64,000 nt of DNA, taken from contig NZ_CP043538.1 of the NCBI RefSeq assembly GCF_000364445.2, forward strand, positions 2,549,612 through 2,613,611, in the 5' to 3' direction. Of the stretch, positions 15,977 to 24,829 are shown one piece after another. How positions within the stretch are numbered: position 1 is the stretch's first letter; every line of letters begins with the position of its first letter. Origin of the DNA: Methylobacterium mesophilicum SR1.6/6 (GTDB lineage: Bacteria; Pseudomonadota; Alphaproteobacteria; Rhizobiales; Beijerinckiaceae). The notes beneath the pieces were generated by a model. That model saw nothing but the letters and a program-made list of their open reading frames with translations, ran no database searches and was not told where the DNA came from. The position numbers were made by a program, and so were the translations under genes.

Positions 15977-16810
15977 ATGAGCGCCGAGACAGTCCCACCC
16001 AAACCTGTCCTCCTGACCGGGGCGTCGGGCGCCCTCGGGCGCGTGCTGGCCCGCGCGCTCGGCGCGCAGGGCTGGACGCTCCGGCTCACGGACCGGGTCG
16101 CCTTCCCCGATCCCCTGCCCGAGGGGGCGCGGTTCCAGATCGCCGATCTGGAGGACGGGCCGGCGATCCTGCGGCTGGCGGAGGGCTGCGGCACGATCCT
16201 CCACCTCGGCGGGATCTCGGTGGAGCATCCGTTCGAGACCGTGATCGGCCCCAACATCCGCGGGCTCTACCACGCCTACGAGGCGGCTCGCCGCGAGGGC
16301 GCGCGGATGATCTTCGCCTCCTCGAACCACGCCATCGGGTTCCACGAGCGGTCCGAGGTGCTGGACGACGACTGCGCCCTGGCGCCGGACGGCTATTACG
16401 GCCTGTCCAAGGCCTATGGCGAGCTGATGGGCGGCCTCTACCGCGACAAGCACGGGGTCGAGAGCGTGTTCCTGCGCATCGGCTCCTGCTTCCCGGAGCC
16501 CACCGACGCGCGGATGCTGGCGACCTGGCTGTCCTACGCCGACCTGACCCGGCTGATCACGCGCGCCACGCTGGCGCCGAGTCTCGGGCCGAAGGGCACG
16601 GTGGTGATCTGGGGGGCGTCCAACAACAGCCGCATGTCGTGGTGGAGGAATGACGGGCGCGACGTGATCGGCTGGGCGCCACAGGACAGGGCGGATTCCT
16701 ACGCGCCGGCCCTGGAGGGCAAGACCAGCGGCAACCCGGTTGTGGAGCGCTATCAGGGCGGCGGATTCACAGGGATCGATTATTCGCGGGCGGAGTCCGG
16801 CAAATCCTGA
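15977..16810 (+). CDS. udh: Uronate dehydrogenase-like NAD-dependent SDR
   Basis: An extended short-chain dehydrogenase of 277 residues. The cofactor loop TGASGALG is at residues 14-21, and the catalytic YYGLSKAYGE gives the Tyr-x-x-x-Lys pair. Segments such as ILHLGGISVEHPFE, FASSNHAIGFH, RIGSCFPEPTDARMLATWLSYADLTRL match uronate dehydrogenases, which oxidise galacturonate or glucuronate to the aldaric lactone with NAD+. The gene follows the MFS gene after 31 bases and completes a transport-oxidation-lactone-opening set. The C-terminus is close to the family's usual length (about 265-275). Confidence 0.85.
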   Translation: MSAETVPPKPVLLTGASGALGRVLARALGAQGWTLRLTDRVAFPDPLPEGARFQIADLEDGPAILRLAEGCGTILHLGGISVEHPFETVIGPNIRGLYHAYEAARREGARMIFASSNHAIGFHERSEVLDDDCALAPDGYYGLSKAYGELMGGLYRDKHGVESVFLRIGSCFPEPTDARMLATWLSYADLTRLITRATLAPSLGPKGTVVIWGASNNSRMSWWRNDGRDVIGWAPQDRADSYAPALEGKTSGNPVVERYQGGGFTGIDYSRAESGKS

Positions 16811-16941
16811 ACCCAAGTCGCGAGCGCCCTCCCTCCCCCTCTGCGGGCTTATGGTTCGACAGGTTGGAGTTTAGGTCTCTGCGAGGCCCGCTATCCTCGA
16901 TCTCATTCTCCGATGCAGGAGCCCGCAAGCACTCCACCTTC

Positions 16942-17054
16942 GTCATGCCGGGGCCGCGCAGCGCGGAGCCCGGGATCCAGACACGCCGCGTGCCAGGATC
17001 TTGCACAGTCGGTGTCTCTGGAGTCCGGGCTCGCCTGCGGCGCCCCGGAATGAC
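16942..17054. repeat. Long imperfect palindrome, repeat family A, copy 2
   Basis: The arms 16942-16981 (GTCATGCCGGGGCC...) and 17017-17054 (TCTGGAGTCC...GGAATGAC) are imperfect reverse complements. The unit is closely similar to 2173-2283 over its whole length, including the central 'GGTGTCTCTGG' part. It lies in the 387-base gap between udh and the solute-binding protein gene, in which no other gene is seen, and may separate the two transcription units. Confidence 0.8.
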
Positions 17055-17197
17055 AGGGGCGGACGCGTCATCCGAAGCGTCCACACGCCTGAGCGACGAA
17101 TGTTTTGATCCGGAGAGCCCTGGCCCCTCCGCGAGGTAGGGAGAACCGCGTCTCCCGTCAGCGCCCCAAGCACCCCGACGAACTGATGGAAAGCACC

Positions 17198-17899
17198 ATG
17201 GCAGACGAGCAGACCACGACCCGGCTGAAATGCGCCCTCGTGGTGCGCGGCGCCTTCGACGCGCATGTCATCCCGGCCTTCGAGGCTTCGGGTGGCCGGA
17301 CAACGATTCACTGGGCGCCGACCACCGTCATCATGAAGGCGCTCGAGGAGGGCGAGACCGCCGACGCGGTTCTGGTCCTGTCGGATGCCATGGACCGGCT
17401 GATCGCGCAGGGTCGCGTCGAGCCGGAGACCCGGGTCGACGCCGTGCGCTCCCGGTACGGCATCGCCGTGAAGGCCGGGGCGCCGCATCCGGACATCGCC
17501 ACCGTCGAGGCGCTGAAGCGTACCCTCACGGAGGCGCGCTCGGTGGCCTACTCGCGCACCGGCGCAAGCGGGATCTATTTCGCCGGCCTGCTGCCGCGGC
17601 TCGACCTGGCCGAGGCGGTCAACGCCCGCGCGACCATCATCCCGCAGGGCTTCACCGCCGAGAAGCTCGTCTCCGGCGAGGCCGACCTCGCCGTGCAGCA
17701 GATCAGCGAGCTGATGGTGGTGCCGGGCATCGAGGTGGTCGGGCCGTTCCCCGAGCCGGTGCAGGAGGTGACGACCTTCTCGGCCGCGATCCTGCGCGGC
17801 GCGACCGATCGGGCCGGCGCAGCCCGTTTCCTGGCCGGTCTGACGACCGTTCAGGCCGCGGAGGCGTATCGGGCGAGCGGGCTGGAGCCGGCTTTCTGA
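17198..17899 (+). CDS. Solute-binding-fold protein without signal peptide (ModA-like)
   Basis: A 233-residue protein with a type II periplasmic-binding-like fold, related to molybdate/tungstate-type binding proteins. Suggestive segments are AGAPHPDIATVEALKRTLTEARSVAYSRTGASGIYF and ARATIIPQGFTAEKLVSGEADLAVQQISELMVVPGIEVVGPFP, typical of this fold. The N-terminus (MADEQTTTRLKCALVVRG) has no signal peptide, so the protein is probably cytoplasmic. ATG 17198 is preferred over ATG 17186 because GGAAAG lies correctly before it. It may sense or sequester a small anion rather than serve a transporter. No ABC transporter genes are near. Confidence 0.7.
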   Translation: MADEQTTTRLKCALVVRGAFDAHVIPAFEASGGRTTIHWAPTTVIMKALEEGETADAVLVLSDAMDRLIAQGRVEPETRVDAVRSRYGIAVKAGAPHPDIATVEALKRTLTEARSVAYSRTGASGIYFAGLLPRLDLAEAVNARATIIPQGFTAEKLVSGEADLAVQQISELMVVPGIEVVGPFPEPVQEVTTFSAAILRGATDRAGAARFLAGLTTVQAAEAYRASGLEPAF

Positions 17900-18031
17900 C
17901 GAATCGGCTGGTGCCGCTTGCGACGTTGAAGCCGGCCCAGCCACACCCGTCTCGGTGCCGCGACCGCAAAAAAGTCCTTATGCTCGTGCTGTCCGGGCGC
18001 TTCATCCCGTCCGAACGGATCGCGCCTGAAC

Positions 18032-19663
18032 ATGCTGAAGACAGCCTTCGTTGCCGCCCGCGACCGTCAGCGGCTGTCCGAGATCGCGACCATCCTGATC
18101 GGCTTCGGCGTCACCCGCGTGGTGGACCGCCTGGGCCTGCGCTACCTGCCCCTGCTGCCGCGCCGCCAGCCCCGGGTCGACGTCACCCGCCTGTCCGAGC
18201 CCGAGCGGCTGCGCCGGGCGATCGAGGCGCTGGGGCCGACCTTCATCAAGTTCGGGCAGGTGCTGGCGAGCCGGCCGGACCTGCTTTCCCCAGCCTGGAC
18301 CGAGGAGCTACAGAAGCTCCACAGCCAGGTCGTGCCGGTGTCGTGGGAGCAGATCGGGCCGCAGCTGGAGCAGGATCTCGGCGCCTCGCCGCAGGAGGTC
18401 TTCGCCGAGTTCGACATCAGCCCCATCGCCTCGGCCTCCATCGCCCAGGTGTACCGGGCGCGCCTGCACACGGGCGAGGACGTCATCGTCAAGGTGCTGC
18501 GGCCGAACCTGCGCAAGATCATCGAGGCGGACCTGCGCCTCATGGCGCACGGCGCCCGCATCGTCGAGAACGAGTGGCCCGACATGGCCCGCTACCAGCC
18601 GCGGGAGCAGATGCGCCACCTCGCGGAGGGCCTGAACGGCGAGCTCGATTTGCTCAACGAGGCCCGGAATTGCGAGCTGCTCGCCCAGATCTTCGAGGAC
18701 CGTGACGACATCGTCTTCCCGAAGATCCACTGGGAATACTGCTCCGAGCGGGTGCTGGTGCAGGACTTCATCCACGGCATCCCGCCCAACGACGAGGCGG
18801 CGCTCCGCGCGGCCGGCGTCGACAAGAAGCTCCTGGCCCAGAAGGGCACCGACGCCTTCCTGCAGATGGCGCTGATCGAGGGCGTGTTCCACGCCGATCC
18901 GCACCCCGGCAACATGCTGGCGCTGCCCGGCAATCGCATCGGCTTCATCGATTTCGGCATCATCGGCCGCCTGTCGCAGCGGCGGCGCTCACAGCTCCTC
19001 GTGCTGATCGGCGCCATGCTGAAGCAGGACGCGGACGGCCTGATGGCCGTGCTCCTCGACTGGACCGGCACCAGCAACCCGGACCTGACCCGGCTCCAGG
19101 TCTCGGCCCAATCCTTCGTGGAGAGCCACTCGTCGATCCCGCTGAACCTCGGGCTGGTGCTCACCGACTTCATGAACATGGCCCGCGAGAACGATCTCGC
19201 CATGCCCACGGACCTCGCCATCCTGTTCAAGGGCCTGGTGACCGCCGACGGCGTGATGCGTCACCTCGACCCGAATTTCGATCTGTTCGCCGCCGCCGGC
19301 CCCACGGTGCGGGCCAGCATGCAGACGCAGTTCTCGCTTTCCGCCCTCAAGCAGAAGGCCGAGGCGCTGGGAGTCGGCCTCTACGGCGCCGCCTCGGAGC
19401 TGCCGACGCTGATCCACCTGATGCTGGTGCGGCTGAAGCAGGGTCGCGTCACCGTCGAGATCGAGGTGAAGGGGCTCGACAAGGTCACCCGCGGCATCGA
19501 GCGCGCCGCCGCGCGGGTGGCGGTGGCGCTGGTTGTGGCGGCATTCGCGACCCAGCTCGCGCCCCGGCTCATCGATCTCGGCACCCCCGTCTTCGTCTCG
19601 ATCGGTTTGATTATCTTCGTGCTCGGGATCGGCTGGCTCGTGCTGCTGATGCGAAACAAGTAA
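18032..19663 (+). CDS. ubiB: UbiB/ABC1 (ADCK)-family atypical kinase
   Basis: A 543-residue member of the UbiB family needed for ubiquinone biosynthesis, bound to the inner membrane by two C-terminal helices (about residues 490-540). Family motifs are present: KxGQ-type FIKFGQVLASRPDLLS, the alanine-rich loop ASASIAQVYRARL, VIVKVLRPNL with the Lys, HADPHPGNML (catalytic loop) and IDFGIIGRL (DFG). These proteins are ATPases/kinase-like and hold isoprenoid precursors in the Coq/Ubi pathway. It stands alone; ubiE and ubiG are not adjacent, so assignment to ubiB itself rather than another ABC1 paralogue is moderately certain. Confidence 0.85.
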   Translation: MLKTAFVAARDRQRLSEIATILIGFGVTRVVDRLGLRYLPLLPRRQPRVDVTRLSEPERLRRAIEALGPTFIKFGQVLASRPDLLSPAWTEELQKLHSQVVPVSWEQIGPQLEQDLGASPQEVFAEFDISPIASASIAQVYRARLHTGEDVIVKVLRPNLRKIIEADLRLMAHGARIVENEWPDMARYQPREQMRHLAEGLNGELDLLNEARNCELLAQIFEDRDDIVFPKIHWEYCSERVLVQDFIHGIPPNDEAALRAAGVDKKLLAQKGTDAFLQMALIEGVFHADPHPGNMLALPGNRIGFIDFGIIGRLSQRRRSQLLVLIGAMLKQDADGLMAVLLDWTGTSNPDLTRLQVSAQSFVESHSSIPLNLGLVLTDFMNMARENDLAMPTDLAILFKGLVTADGVMRHLDPNFDLFAAAGPTVRASMQTQFSLSALKQKAEALGVGLYGAASELPTLIHLMLVRLKQGRVTVEIEVKGLDKVTRGIERAAARVAVALVVAAFATQLAPRLIDLGTPVFVSIGLIIFVLGIGWLVLLMRNK

Positions 19664-19922
19664 CCGCGTTCGTCACACGCGCCGCCCAAGTCCGAAGTTT
19701 TCACCTGCGGCCGAATACAGAGATCAATTGACGGATCTCCGCGCCGTGATAGCGTGAGACATCCAACGATTCGCTCGGTCCTGGGCGGGGATGGCACCAG
19801 AAGCGGTCTGAACCGCCGGGGCCGCCCTGCTGCCGACTTCGCGTCGCCGCGCCGCGCGATCGATGGATCTCGGGCGCAGCGCCTCGCACGGGCGCTCCGC
19901 CGCGTGGACGAGGGGGCGGGCG

Positions 19923-21116
19923 ATGGATGCGGGCCTCGTGTTGCCGCGAGAGGACGAAGCGGAGCTTCGCCTCAGCACGCTGGAATCGGAGAACATGCGC
20001 CTGCGCACGTTGCTGGCGCAGGCCACCGCGCAGGCCGACCGGGAGCGGCAGCGCAGCCGGCGGCTCGGCCGCATCGTCGAGGCTGCGAGCCGGATCGAGG
20101 CGGGTCGCCTCGCGGCCGAGCGAGCCGAGGCCTTCGCGCCGCCACGGCGGCAGGACGGCGTCCATCTCGTCCGCGGCGCCGCCAACGACTACCTGGAGCT
20201 CCTCGATCGCGACGGGCGCCTGATCACCGCCAGCGCCGATGGGCCGGCCCTGTTCGGCGCCGCGGACGACGCGGAGGTGATCGGCCGCCCGTGGATCGAT
20301 ATCTGGACGCGCCCGGAGGACCGGGCGGCGGTCGCCGACGCCCTGGTCAGGGCCCGCATGGGCGGGACGAGCCGCTTCCAGGCACAGCTGGAGACCGGTG
20401 GCGCCGTCCGCTGGTGGGATGTGGCGGTGACTCCGATCAGCGCGACGCCCGGATGCGCGGAGCGGATCCTCGCGGTCTCGCGCGACATCACCGAGCTGAA
20501 GCTGACCGAGGCCCGGCAGACCCTGCTCATGCAGGAACTCGCCCATCGGATGAAGAACACCCTGGCCCTGGTCCAGGCGGTCGCGGCGCAGACCATGCGC
20601 AACGCCCCCTCGCTGGAAGCGGCCGGCGAGGCCCTGGCGGCGCGGCTCCTCGCCCTGGCCCAGGCCCACGACGTGCTTCTCCAGGGCTCCTTCGCCCACG
20701 CCTCCCTCACGGCCCTCGTGGCCGGGGCGGTTTCCCTTCACGGGGACGGTGTGGCGGACAGGTTTCAGGTCGCCGGCCCGGAACTCACCCTCGGCCCACG
20801 GCACGGCATGACGCTGGCGCTCATGCTGCACGAGCTGGGCACGAACGCCGCCAAGTACGGGGCGCTCTCGGTCGCCGCCGGCCACGTCGGCATCACCTGG
20901 GACGTGGTGGATGCGGCGGACGGTCCGGCGCTCCGGTTCCGCTGGGAAGAGAGCGGGGGGCCGCCGGTGAGGCCGCCGACCCATACCGGATTCGGCACCC
21001 GGCTGATCGCGCGCAGCCTTGCCCACGGCTTCGGCGGGACCGCGCACCTGACCTATCCGCCGTCCGGCGCGGTGCTGACCTTCGAGGCGCCCCTCGGTGC
21101 CGTGACGGCGGGCTGA
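19923..21116 (+). CDS. HWE-family sensor histidine kinase with PAS domain
   Basis: A soluble sensor kinase of 397 residues. An N-terminal coiled-coil segment (about 10-60) is followed by a PAS domain (about 80-195) and an HWE/HisKA_2 kinase core. The phosphoacceptor His is in LMQELAHRMKNTLALVQAVA. The N-box reads HELGTNAAKYGALS, with the family's His, and the later RWEESGGPPV contains the WxE signature. No transmembrane segment is present, so it senses a cytoplasmic cue such as redox, light or general stress, as is common in Methylobacterium. ATG 19923 has GAGGGGGCGGG before it. Its cognate regulator is not adjacent. Confidence 0.9.
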   Translation: MDAGLVLPREDEAELRLSTLESENMRLRTLLAQATAQADRERQRSRRLGRIVEAASRIEAGRLAAERAEAFAPPRRQDGVHLVRGAANDYLELLDRDGRLITASADGPALFGAADDAEVIGRPWIDIWTRPEDRAAVADALVRARMGGTSRFQAQLETGGAVRWWDVAVTPISATPGCAERILAVSRDITELKLTEARQTLLMQELAHRMKNTLALVQAVAAQTMRNAPSLEAAGEALAARLLALAQAHDVLLQGSFAHASLTALVAGAVSLHGDGVADRFQVAGPELTLGPRHGMTLALMLHELGTNAAKYGALSVAAGHVGITWDVVDAADGPALRFRWEESGGPPVRPPTHTGFGTRLIARSLAHGFGGTAHLTYPPSGAVLTFEAPLGAVTAG

Positions 21117-21199
21117 TCGCCACCGCCGCGGCCATCGGCGCTGCGGCGGGACGGCTGGCGACCTCCCATCGCGCGATCGCCGGCCCGGCCGGCGGCCAC

Positions 21200-21433
21200 T
21201 CAGCGATCGCGGCCGGGCTCCTCTCCATCCGTCGTCTCCGCAGGCCCATCGGACTCGGCACCTGTGGTGAAGAAATCGCTGATCGGCCTATCGAGAGCTT
21301 CGGCGAGACGCGTCAGCATCCGCATCTTGAGCTCGCGGCTTTGGGACGATCGATCAGCGATCACGAACGAAAGGCCCCGACCTTCATCCGTGTTGCGCTC
21401 ACACATCCGAAGTTCCTGTTCACGATCGTACAT
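21200..21433 (-). CDS. Small protein resembling the C-terminal part of an XRE helix-turn-helix
   Basis: A 77-residue frame whose middle reads LKMRMLTRLAEALDRPISDFFTTG, like the last helix of XRE-type regulators (L-LxRLAEALDxPxSDFF). The preceding DNA-recognition part is short and poorly conserved, so it may be a degenerate regulator or a small protein that only binds other proteins. The upstream sequence (21434-21500) is unusually AT-rich for this window and could be a promoter. It ends convergently with the HWE kinase gene. Existence as a gene is uncertain. Confidence 0.4.
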   Translation of the reverse strand: MYDREQELRMCERNTDEGRGLSFVIADRSSQSRELKMRMLTRLAEALDRPISDFFTTGAESDGPAETTDGEEPGRDR

Positions 21434-21860
21434 AGCGAAAGCAGACTTGCATTAAACTATAAATCTGCGCTCGAAATACTCACATACGTTGCGAAATCGC
21501 TCGGCCGGCGCATGCCGCGATCGATACTGGATAAGGCGCGGCGGCTTTCGTTTAGAGTGCCGCTCACGCTCGACATCGGAACCTGGGAGGGCAGCCCTTC
21601 CCCGGCGGTATCCGGGCAGCCGCGATCATGGCGCGGGTCCTCGGATTCACCGGGGCAGAGGTGGGGGATGGCATCCCTCGATGTCGCCGCGGCGTCCCGC
21701 ACGCGCGCCCCGCTGGAGGCCCTGCTATACGAACCCGGGCGACGGATCGCGGCTCCGCTCAAAGCGGAGTCGGGAGCTTTCCGACGCCACGGAAGCCGAC
21801 GGTGCATGAGTTCGGGCCCGCGCCAGCGTGGTGCGGAGGTGACGGAGACGGGTTCATCCG
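21434..21860. other. Intergenic region with an AT-rich pocket
   Basis: About 430 bases without a convincing gene. Bases 21434-21500 contain runs such as TTAAACTATAAATC, in contrast with the roughly 70% GC around. Short frames in both strands lack ribosome sites and recognisable motifs. Confidence 0.5.
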
Positions 21861-22487
21861 GTGCGATCCCTGTTCAAGGCGCGCAGACCTAAGGCATGGG
21901 CAGTGCGGATCCTCGCTCTGCTCGGTCTCGTTCTGCCCGCGGCGTGCAACCAGGCCGGCGGGACCGCGCAGACTTGTCCGGCGGAAAGCGTGGATCCGAT
22001 GTCGGCCGCCGCGCTGGAGCAGCGGATCGTGGCGGCCGCGCCCCTGGGCTGGAGCGTCGTCCGCCGCGCGGACGGAGCGGTGCCGTACGGCGTCGTGCCG
22101 GGCTCCAGCGGCCTCGAGCGCGGCTCGATCAGCCTGACGCTCGCCGGGCCGGAGCGCGTCGCCATCAGCGGCTATTACTGCGCGCACGGCACGTTCTGCG
22201 CGTCGCCCATCGACGCCCGCGAAGCCCTTGAAATCTGGATCATGCCGCTCGCCTTCGCCGAAACGGCAGGACCGGTCCCCTGGACGACCCGCGGCGCATC
22301 CCTGATCGCCCTCTGCCGCGGCCGGGCGATCTACGGCTTGGTGTCCCGGTACGCCGGTGACGACCTGGATTTCGACGGCGGCTTCACGCAGGCTTCGACG
22401 GAGACGTCTGAGATGCCGCTGCGAGCGGGCGACCTTGCGACCTCCTGGCAGACCTGGCGACAGGATCTCGCGGTGCTGTTCCGCTGA
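21861..22487 (+). CDS. Hypothetical exported protein, possibly a lipoprotein
   Basis: A 208-residue protein with a basic N-terminus (MRSLFKARRPKAW) and a hydrophobic segment ending LVLPAACNQAGG. The Cys could be lipidated, although the residue at -3 is Pro rather than Leu. The mature part contains pairs of Cys (CAHGTFCASP) and a conserved-looking WIMPLAF...LIALCRGRAIYGLVSRY. The start used is GTG 21861; a second GTG at 21903, with TAAGG eight bases upstream, gives a shorter signal peptide and may be the true start. No family is recognised. Confidence 0.65.
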   Translation: MRSLFKARRPKAWAVRILALLGLVLPAACNQAGGTAQTCPAESVDPMSAAALEQRIVAAAPLGWSVVRRADGAVPYGVVPGSSGLERGSISLTLAGPERVAISGYYCAHGTFCASPIDAREALEIWIMPLAFAETAGPVPWTTRGASLIALCRGRAIYGLVSRYAGDDLDFDGGFTQASTETSEMPLRAGDLATSWQTWRQDLAVLFR

Positions 22488-22630
22488 TCCGAGGCCGCGA
22501 CGGCCGACCCTCGATCACCCCGAAAGGCTGCCGTGAAGGGGCCCAGGTACCATCGGCGTCACGGGCGCCGCGAAGCGAGCTCGGACCGCCTCGGCACGCG
22601 GAAGGCCCGATGTCCGTCGATCCCGCGGAT

Positions 22631-22972
22631 TCAGACCAGCGCGCCCACTTCAGCCCTCAGATCCTGCATGGCTGCGAGCGTCCTGTCGCGAAGCGTCCTG
22701 AGGTCGACCAGCGGAGCCGTCACGTCGTCGCCCGCCTTGACGGCCTGCTCAAGGCCGCGGCAGGCCATCGAGAATGCCGCGCAGCCGAGCATGCCCGACA
22801 TCGACACGAGGGTGTGCGCCTCGCGTCCGTAATCGGCTGCCGCGCGGTCGGCACCGTCGAAAGCCGTGGCGAGACTGAGGACGAAGCGATCGAGAATGCG
22901 GACAAGCTTCTCCGTGCCGATCACGGCCGTCAACTCGTCGAGCGCCTCCTGATTCACGAGGGACTGTGACAC
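22631..22972 (-). CDS. Histidine phosphotransfer (Hpt) domain protein
   Basis: A single-domain protein of 113 residues. The segment YGREAHTLVSMSGMLGCAAFSMACRGLEQAV matches the Hpt helix, with the phosphoacceptor His in AHTLVSMSG and the following alanine-rich helix. Hpt proteins relay phosphate between hybrid kinases and response regulators. The start is GTG 22972, with GGAG seven bases upstream; the frame continues upstream but that part lacks domain character. It is divergent from the kinase gene at 23366 and may work with it or with the HWE kinase at 19923; neither link is proved. Confidence 0.8.
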   Translation of the reverse strand: MSQSLVNQEALDELTAVIGTEKLVRILDRFVLSLATAFDGADRAAADYGREAHTLVSMSGMLGCAAFSMACRGLEQAVKAGDDVTAPLVDLRTLRDRTLAAMQDLRAEVGALV

Positions 22973-23365
22973 CGTCCGTCTCCAGCTGCGAATCCGCCGT
23001 GCGATCCGAGAGCAGCGCGCCGTCGCGGCGCGTCGGGATCTGGATCGCGCGGCCTGGACGACACTCCTTGATAAAGATCGTTTAGCAAAGCTTAAGGCAT
23101 CAGGCGAGCGTGCCGAGGAAAACGCGTGACGGTCCCGCGCACTGTGGCGATATTCACGACACCAGCACCACGTTTTCAACTCAAAGTTAAATTCGTTCTC
23201 TAGTCTACAACCGAATTGCTGGTTGCGCGGTTTTCGCAACTTCCGGCGCGCCGGGCTGGGTTGGCGATCATTGCTCAGGGCGACACGCGACGTGGCACAG
23301 GGCTCCGTCGTAAGACGGGAAGGACAGGGGCGAAGGATTTCAACCGTGATCGACCGGACGCGGCC
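22973..23365. other. Divergent promoter region between hpt and the kinase gene
   Basis: About 390 bases without a gene. It contains AT-richer patches (near 23070-23095 and 23170-23215) fit for promoters of both strands. No consensus sigma-54 -24/-12 element with the correct GG-N10-GC spacing was found. Confidence 0.5.
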
Positions 23366-24829
23366 GTGACGGCCTACAGCCTGCGGACCCGGCTGCTTGC
23401 CCTATGGGTGCTGCTGCTGGTCTCCGCCTTCGCAACAGCCTACCTGATGTGGGGCGTCTACAACCAGTCGACGGGCGTCCAGGTCGCCCAGGCGGAGATC
23501 GGGGTCGATCGGGCCTGCCGCGCGCTGGCCGACCGCTACGCTACCCTGGTCCGCCTGCGCGACGGCGGGACGATGGAGGGTGACATCCTCGCCGTGGTCG
23601 AGGCGGCGCTCGGCGCTTCTGCCGGTATCGAGGGCGGGATCTGGAGTTCCGCGGACGGTTCGATCGCGTACGCCTATCCCACCTACGAGGGCACCGGCCG
23701 GAAGACCGACCTTCCGGCTGCCGAGCAGGAAACGATCGCGGCCCTCAACGCACAGGCCCTGCGCGCCGACCGCGCGGTCTCCCTGCGCCGGCCGAGCCGC
23801 ACGCAGGTGCTGCTGCTCCAGAGCTGCCCGCTGCACGGCCCTGAGCCAGGCCTCACCGCCTGGACGATGGGCCGTGCCCACGTCAACGAAGGCCCGACCT
23901 ACACGCGCTTCGTGGCGGGCCTCGGAGTCCTGGCCGCGACGGTGCTCGGCTCTGCGGCCTTCCTCGGCTGGTTTCTCTACGGCTTCTCCGGGCGCATCGC
24001 ACGGCTTGAGGCCGCTCTCGCGGCCCAGCGAACCGGCGACGAGGATCTGCCCCATCTGGAGCGCACCGGCGAGCGAGAGCTCGACCGTCTGGTCGAAGCC
24101 CTCAACGCTGCAGGCGTCCGGCTGAGAGAAGCTCGGACGCGGGCCGTGGCGGCCGAGCGCCTCGCCGCGGTCGGGCGCCTCGCGGCAAGCATCGCGCACG
24201 AGATCCGCAATCCGATCGCCGCCATGCGGCTTAAGGCCGAGAACGCCCTCGTCAGCGCCGATCCAAATCGAGCCGCCGCCGCCCTGGAGGTCGTCCTCGG
24301 CCAGATCGCGCGGGTCGACACGTTGCTGCGCGACTTGCTCAATTTGACCCAGGCACGCCCTCTGAACCGGATGCCGACCGCCGTAGCGCCGCTGCTCGCG
24401 GAATGCGCGCGACTGCAGGAGGATCTCGCCCGGGCTCGTTCGGTGCGGATCGAGGTCGCTGCCGTAGGGCTGCCCGGAACCGACCTCCCGCATATCGACC
24501 GCGCGCAGATCGCCCGCGCCCTGGATAACCTCCTGCTGAACGCGCTCCAGCACACGCCGCCGGACGGCCGGGTCTGCCTCGGTGCCGATCGGGTCGTGGT
24601 CGATGGCGGCGTCCGCCTCCATATCCGCGTCAGCGACACCGGGCGCGGCATCGAACCGGCGATTTACTCCAGCCTGTTCGAACCCTTCGTCACGACCCGG
24701 GCGGACGGGACCGGGTTGGGCCTTGCCATCGTGCGGGAGATCGCTCTCGCGCACCGGGGGGCGGTCGGGCTGGACGAGGCTGCTTCCGAGACTACGTTCC
24801 TGCTCGACCTGCCATGGCGACCATCCTGA
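23366..24829 (+). CDS. Membrane sensor histidine kinase
   Basis: A two-helix inner-membrane kinase of about 487 residues. TM1 (LLALWVLLLVSAFATAYLMW) and TM2 (VAGLGVLAATVLGSAAFLGWFLYGF, about residue 178) enclose a periplasmic sensor of roughly 140 residues. A HAMP-like linker follows, then HisKA with SIAHEIRNPIAAMR (phosphoacceptor His) and a HATPase domain with ALDNLLLNALQHTPP, DTGRGI and DGTGLGLAIVREI. The start GTG 23366 is chosen because it gives a short cytoplasmic N-terminus; the frame is open upstream. It overlaps the response regulator gene by 16 bases, so the two form a two-component pair. The signal is unknown. Confidence 0.85.
   Translation: MTAYSLRTRLLALWVLLLVSAFATAYLMWGVYNQSTGVQVAQAEIGVDRACRALADRYATLVRLRDGGTMEGDILAVVEAALGASAGIEGGIWSSADGSIAYAYPTYEGTGRKTDLPAAEQETIAALNAQALRADRAVSLRRPSRTQVLLLQSCPLHGPEPGLTAWTMGRAHVNEGPTYTRFVAGLGVLAATVLGSAAFLGWFLYGFSGRIARLEAALAAQRTGDEDLPHLERTGERELDRLVEALNAAGVRLREARTRAVAAERLAAVGRLAASIAHEIRNPIAAMRLKAENALVSADPNRAAAALEVVLGQIARVDTLLRDLLNLTQARPLNRMPTAVAPLLAECARLQEDLARARSVRIEVAAVGLPGTDLPHIDRAQIARALDNLLLNALQHTPPDGRVCLGADRVVVDGGVRLHIRVSDTGRGIEPAIYSSLFEPFVTTRADGTGLGLAIVREIALAHRGAVGLDEAASETTFLLDLPWRPS

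Noticed and set aside
23216..23365. Sigma-54 promoter before the sensor kinase
   Set aside because: Candidate GG...GC pairs have spacings of 8 or 12 bases instead of 10, so the consensus is not met.
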